From the NCBI GenBank assembly GCA_946539105.1, contig CAMNHG010000051.1, positions 1-8,993 on the forward strand: 8,993 nt of DNA. The letters are read 5' to 3'. This document shows, piece after piece, positions 6,270 through 8,993 of the stretch. Below the pieces are notes generated by a model. It worked only from the letters and a program-made list of their open reading frames with translations, was not told the origin of the DNA and searched no databases. Numbering within the stretch: position 1 is the first letter of the stretch; every line of letters begins with the position of its first letter. Made by a program: the position numbers and the translations under genes. The stretch comes from an uncultured Clostridia bacterium. Lineage in GTDB: Bacteria; Bacillota; Clostridia; Oscillospirales; Acutalibacteraceae.

Positions 6270-6307
6270 CAAAATTATCCTATATAATTTTGTTGTTTTT
6301 GTTGACA
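6264..6307. repeat. Nested inverted repeats between two divergent promoters (probable shared operator)
   Basis: CAACAAAATTAT (6267-6278), loop CCTAT, and ATAATTTTGTTG (6284-6295) form a perfect 12-bp-arm palindrome. A second, overlapping inverted repeat pairs GTCAACAAAA (6265-6274) with TTTTGTTGAC (6297-6306), so TTTTGTTG is also repeated directly with a 9-bp period (6288-6295, 6297-6304). The outer arms include both -35 boxes. Neither predicted transcript covers the palindrome, which argues for a DNA-level binding site over a terminator or attenuator. Confidence 0.6.
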
Positions 6308-6331
6308 AAAACCGCAATTTAATTGTATAAT
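6302..6331 (+). promoter_or_regulatory. Predicted promoter of the dockerin lipase gene (sigma-A type)
   Basis: Consensus TTGACA (6302-6307), 18 bases, consensus TATAAT (6326-6331). Start would be near 6338, giving a leader of about 40 bases that ends in AGGAGG (6367-6372), six bases before the ATG. This is among the strongest promoters in the window. Confidence 0.75.
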
Positions 6332-6378
6332 GGCACCAAGTATTTGACAATACCGAACAAACAAAAAGGAGGATATCT

Positions 6379-8820
6379 ATGAAAAAGCTGTTTACAAAAG
6401 CAGTTGCCGCATTTTTAGCCGCCGCTATTGTTCTTCCGGCAGGAACCGCAGCCGCTTTTGCAGAAACCACAGACAAATCCGCTGAACCGAATTATTACCT
6501 CGGCTCGTTCTACTATCGTCCGGGCGAGGGTGAAATTTACGGTTTGTCAGACAGCATTGACTACTACGCGTATTCAGACGACTTTTTTACAAAGAGCAGC
6601 AAGGATTATGACGCTCACCTCTCAACGCTCAGTATGTCGCTTGCGGAGGCTTCGGTAAGCAGTACCCGCGAGCCCTTCACCCCAGAGGGATATATGAAGA
6701 AAAACCGCGACGTTATCGCGTTTTTGGAGGACACCGGTTTTTCTGATATTTCCATTAACGAGGATTACAAAATCAAACCCACAAAGGACACCATCGGCAT
6801 TGCCTGCGCTCATAAAAAGATTGTTCAGGACGGCAAGGAGTACACTATGCTTGTAATCGTTCCGCGCAGTGCCGGATATGAGATGGAATGGGGCGACAAC
6901 TTTGTCCTCGGCGCAAAGGGCGACGCAAAGGGCTTTGACCGTTCGTCGGACAAGTGCCTTGAATTTGCCAAAAACTATGTTGAGGAAAACAACATTTCAG
7001 GCGACATCAAGGTTTGGGCAGTCGGCTACAGCCGAGGCGCAGCTATTACAAACCTGAACGCCAAAAAGCTCATAGACAATCCCAAGGAATATTTGGGAGA
7101 AAGCATTGAGCTTGATCCCGAAAACCTTTACGCCTACACCTTCGGTACTCCTTATGCCGCCGACACGGCTCAGGATCCCCACAACGAGAAGTACGCCGGT
7201 ATCTTTAACATTTACCAGACAAGCGAGCTCGCTTCTATGATGGCTCCTGTTGAGATGGGCTTTGACCGCTACGGCACAAGCACCATGATTAAGGATATGG
7301 ACAAGTACGATGATATGCTTGCCAACCTCAGCACCTGCAACCCCGGAATTTACGAGGAATTTATCACAACAACATCGTCAGAGCACTTTATGCCCAAAAA
7401 GCTCGGCTTCACTGACGGTTCAATCGGCATGGTTGACGACCCCGACTCTTATATTCCCTCGGACGCGTCAACTTACCTTTCAGGCCTCGGCACTTATTTT
7501 ACCAATATTACAGGCGGCAGAGCAAGCTATGCCGAAAAGTACGAGGAAGCGTTCTCTGACTTTATCGGCTACGTCCGTTCGCTTGACGGCGACGAGACTT
7601 CCGCGTTCGGCTCGGGACTTATGGGCAGCGACAGCGCGATTGACGCGGTAGTCGCTATGTACGCATACTTTATGAAACAAAAGTATAAGACCGAGATTAA
7701 CGCCACCAACGAGGTGCTCACAGCAAAAGCTCAGGAGCTTGCTGTGGTCACAAAAAGCGCACTTGCGGAAACCGAAAGCAAAGACGGCAGTGAGGAAGTC
7801 GGAATTGACGCCGGACAGATTGCCGGTCTCGCGATAAAACTCGGCAAATATATGCTTATGGACGCTGACGACATCAGACCTATTGCCGCGAACTATCTCT
7901 GCGACGCGGTCTACGATGGTATGACCGCCGCAAACGCTTCTCAGTATCTTGTTGACAAAATTGCCAACCCCAAGGCGGCTTACTCGCTCACCTTCACCCT
8001 GTCTCATCTTGTATTCGGCAACATCTGGCAGAGCAGCGAGGTAAGACCTTTGCTTATCAACAACGAGCAGATGAAAAACGCGGCTACTCTTGTCAGCAAC
8101 ATTACAAAGCTAATGTACGACCACACCAATGAGGTGTATATGTCATGGCTCAGACTTGACGACAGCATTTTTGCCGATTATAAGGCTCTAACCCCCGACC
8201 AAATTAACGGCTACCGCAGAGTCTACTTCGACGCTGAAAACGCCGAAAACCTCGACGGCACAATTCTCAACAGCAAGGGCGAGACCGTAGGCGTTATCGA
8301 GGACGGTGCTCTTGTTGAGGCAACCGACAAGTGGGTAGGCTTTACCACCACCGACGACGGCGGATTCCTGCGTATTCCTATGGATATGGATTACTCGGTT
8401 GTATTCAAAAACTACAGCGGTTCGATTTCGGCAGCAGTTAAGGAATATGACGTTTACACAGCAGAGGCCAACGATGTATTCAGCGACGCGGCGGAGAACA
8501 TTGAAAACGCAACCGTTACCCTTTCGCTTCCCCAGCCCGACCGCGACTACGAAATCCCCACCGGCGTTCAGTACACCCTTTCGGTTCACGAGGATAAGGG
8601 CGGCGACGTTCTTTACGGCGACGCTAACGGCGACGGCAATGTTGACATTCTCGACGCGGCTGCTATTCAGCAGGCTGCTAACGAAAGAATTACCCTCACC
8701 GAGGATCAGGCACTTGCCGCTGATGTAAACGGCGACGGCGTTGTTGATATTCTCGACTCGGCTCTTATTCAGAAGTACGCAGCAGGAAAAATCGACGAAT
8801 TTCCGGTTGAAAAAGAATAA
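6379..8820 (+). CDS. Secreted lipase-like alpha/beta hydrolase with C-terminal type I dockerin
   Basis: The 813-residue product has a Sec signal peptide (KK, hydrophobic core, AFA|E cleavage after about residue 28). A lipase-like domain follows, with GYSRG at 216-220 (nucleophile Ser218) and YTFGTPYAAD after it, recalling class 3 lipases and Mbeg1-like hydrolases. The usual acid position near 283 reads SEL (Glu283); His336 or His582 could complete the triad. Residues about 370-570 are helical with no domain I recognise. About 600-735 look like a beta-rich module. The dockerin spans 745-809, with two near-identical calcium loops (DANGDGNVDILD at 748-759, DVNGDGVVDILD at 782-793). The dockerin should anchor the exported protein to a cohesin scaffold. 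Promoter, AGGAGG and terminator frame a single-gene unit. Substrate is unknown: lipid, acylated polysaccharide and peptide are all open. Confidence 0.92.
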   Translation: MKKLFTKAVAAFLAAAIVLPAGTAAAFAETTDKSAEPNYYLGSFYYRPGEGEIYGLSDSIDYYAYSDDFFTKSSKDYDAHLSTLSMSLAEASVSSTREPFTPEGYMKKNRDVIAFLEDTGFSDISINEDYKIKPTKDTIGIACAHKKIVQDGKEYTMLVIVPRSAGYEMEWGDNFVLGAKGDAKGFDRSSDKCLEFAKNYVEENNISGDIKVWAVGYSRGAAITNLNAKKLIDNPKEYLGESIELDPENLYAYTFGTPYAADTAQDPHNEKYAGIFNIYQTSELASMMAPVEMGFDRYGTSTMIKDMDKYDDMLANLSTCNPGIYEEFITTTSSEHFMPKKLGFTDGSIGMVDDPDSYIPSDASTYLSGLGTYFTNITGGRASYAEKYEEAFSDFIGYVRSLDGDETSAFGSGLMGSDSAIDAVVAMYAYFMKQKYKTEINATNEVLTAKAQELAVVTKSALAETESKDGSEEVGIDAGQIAGLAIKLGKYMLMDADDIRPIAANYLCDAVYDGMTAANASQYLVDKIANPKAAYSLTFTLSHLVFGNIWQSSEVRPLLINNEQMKNAATLVSNITKLMYDHTNEVYMSWLRLDDSIFADYKALTPDQINGYRRVYFDAENAENLDGTILNSKGETVGVIEDGALVEATDKWVGFTTTDDGGFLRIPMDMDYSVVFKNYSGSISAAVKEYDVYTAEANDVFSDAAENIENATVTLSLPQPDRDYEIPTGVQYTLSVHEDKGGDVLYGDANGDGNVDILDAAAIQQAANERITLTEDQALAADVNGDGVVDILDSALIQKYAAGKIDEFPVEKE

Positions 8821-8836
8821 AACAAATCAACCGTTC

Positions 8837-8866
8837 AGGCTCTCCCGTTTTTGGGAGAGCCTTTTT
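8837..8866 (+). terminator. Rho-independent terminator of the dockerin lipase gene
   Basis: AGGCTCTCCC (8837-8846), loop GTTTTT and GGGAGAGCCT (8853-8862) form a perfect GC-rich 10-bp stem followed by TTTT. It is 17 bases after the stop codon and isolates lepA from the lipase gene. Confidence 0.92.
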
Positions 8867-8876
8867 GAATATCAAC

Positions 8877-8910
8877 GCAATTTTATGCTTGTACAATGTG
8901 CAATTTTATG
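8877..8910 (+). repeat. 11-bp direct repeat flanking the lepA -35 box
   Basis: GCAATTTTATG occurs exactly twice, at 8877-8887 and 8900-8910, 23 bp apart, with the palindrome TTGTACAA (8889-8896) between them. The spacing is about two helical turns, so both copies face the same side of the DNA. No regulator is known to me for this motif. Confidence 0.4.
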
Positions 8911-8917
8911 ATAAAAT
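8889..8917 (+). promoter_or_regulatory. Predicted lepA promoter (sigma-A type)
   Basis: TTGTAC (8889-8894), 17 bases, TAAAAT (8912-8917). Start near 8924 gives a leader of about 34 bases carrying AAGGTGA. Confidence 0.5.
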
Positions 8918-8957
8918 AATATGTTAGTAGTATTTTTAAAGAAAAAGGTGATGAAAA

Positions 8958-8993
8958 TTGTCTTTTCCGCAGGATAAAATCCGCAATTTCAGC
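8958..8993 (+). CDS. lepA: Elongation factor 4 (LepA), N-terminal 12 residues only
   Basis: The window ends 12 codons into this gene. Read from TTG 8958, the product is MSFPQDKIRNFS, matching the start of LepA, where KIRNFSIIAHIDHGKST leads into the GTPase P-loop; the P-loop itself is beyond the edge. LepA is a translational GTPase acting on the ribosome in the cytoplasm. AAGGTGA (8945-8951) lies six bases before the TTG. The ATG at 8951 is in another frame and stops after eight codons, so TTG is the only workable start seen. The assignment rests on a short but distinctive stretch. Confidence 0.75.
   Translation, partial: MSFPQDKIRNFS

Noticed and set aside
6228..6476. 82-residue minus-strand frame crossing the divergent promoter region
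   Set aside because: It covers both promoters and the palindrome and begins inside the signal peptide coding region of the lipase gene. It is incompatible with the regulatory layout.
7480..8007. 175-residue open frame on the minus strand within the lipase gene
   Set aside because: It is a shadow of the dockerin lipase coding sequence. The product has no recognisable domain and no promoter or ribosome site was seen.
8951..8977. Eight-codon frame ATGAAAATT... overlapping the lepA start
   Set aside because: It begins in the last base of the lepA ribosome binding site and has no ribosome site of its own. It is most likely an incidental ATG.
1..8993. CRISPR array, insertion sequence, prophage or toxin-antitoxin system
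   Set aside because: No regularly spaced repeats, transposase, integrase or paired small toxin/antitoxin genes were seen. The 60-residue gene next to an HTH gene was considered as a toxin-antitoxin pair but rejected, because the HTH protein is a 503-residue membrane protein and the small protein is coupled upstream with no toxin-like fold visible.

Overview
The window looks like a chromosomal segment from a low-to-mid GC Gram-positive bacterium of the class Clostridia, most likely a gut Ruminococcaceae/Oscillospiraceae relative. The reasons are perfect AGGAGG-type ribosome binding sites, frequent TTG/GTG starts, compact TTGACA/TATAAT promoters, and a secreted protein that ends in a type I dockerin, a module typical of cellulosome-forming Clostridia. 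Species is not determinable by eye.

Left part (1-2096): a minus-strand pair made of a CinA/PncC-type amidohydrolase (709-1266) followed 17 bp downstream by a double zinc-ribbon protein of unknown function (start at 691, running off the left edge). It is divergent from rsmE (1368-2096), the 16S rRNA U1498 methyltransferase. The two predicted divergent promoters share a single palindromic -35 hexamer. Centre-left (2097-4010): ilvB (2163-3830), the large subunit of acetolactate synthase, has its own strong promoter. No ilvN follows and there is no room for a T-box. A bidirectional terminator (3960-4000) separates it from the convergent gene that follows.

Centre (4011-5832): a two-gene minus-strand operon. 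A 60-residue single-span membrane protein overlaps by ATGA a 503-residue membrane-integrated regulator with an N-terminal XRE-type helix-turn-helix, a YcxB-like cytoplasmic domain, five predicted membrane spans and an outside C-terminal domain. This is the best candidate for an undescribed signalling module here.

Right part (5833-8993): a small cysteine-rich C_GCAxxG_C_C protein (minus) is divergent from an 813-residue secreted lipase-like alpha/beta hydrolase with a C-terminal dockerin (plus). A 12-bp-arm perfect palindrome lies exactly between the two promoters and is predicted not to be transcribed from either, so it looks like a shared operator. After a strong terminator, the first 12 codons of lepA (elongation factor 4) begin at a TTG codon at the right edge.

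The genes do not form one pathway. They are housekeeping genes (rsmE, ilvB, lepA, pncC) interspersed with accessory functions (membrane regulator module, redox-type small protein, exported dockerin enzyme). No tRNA, rRNA, CRISPR array, insertion sequence or phage gene was seen, and no intergenic stretch exceeds about 180 bp.
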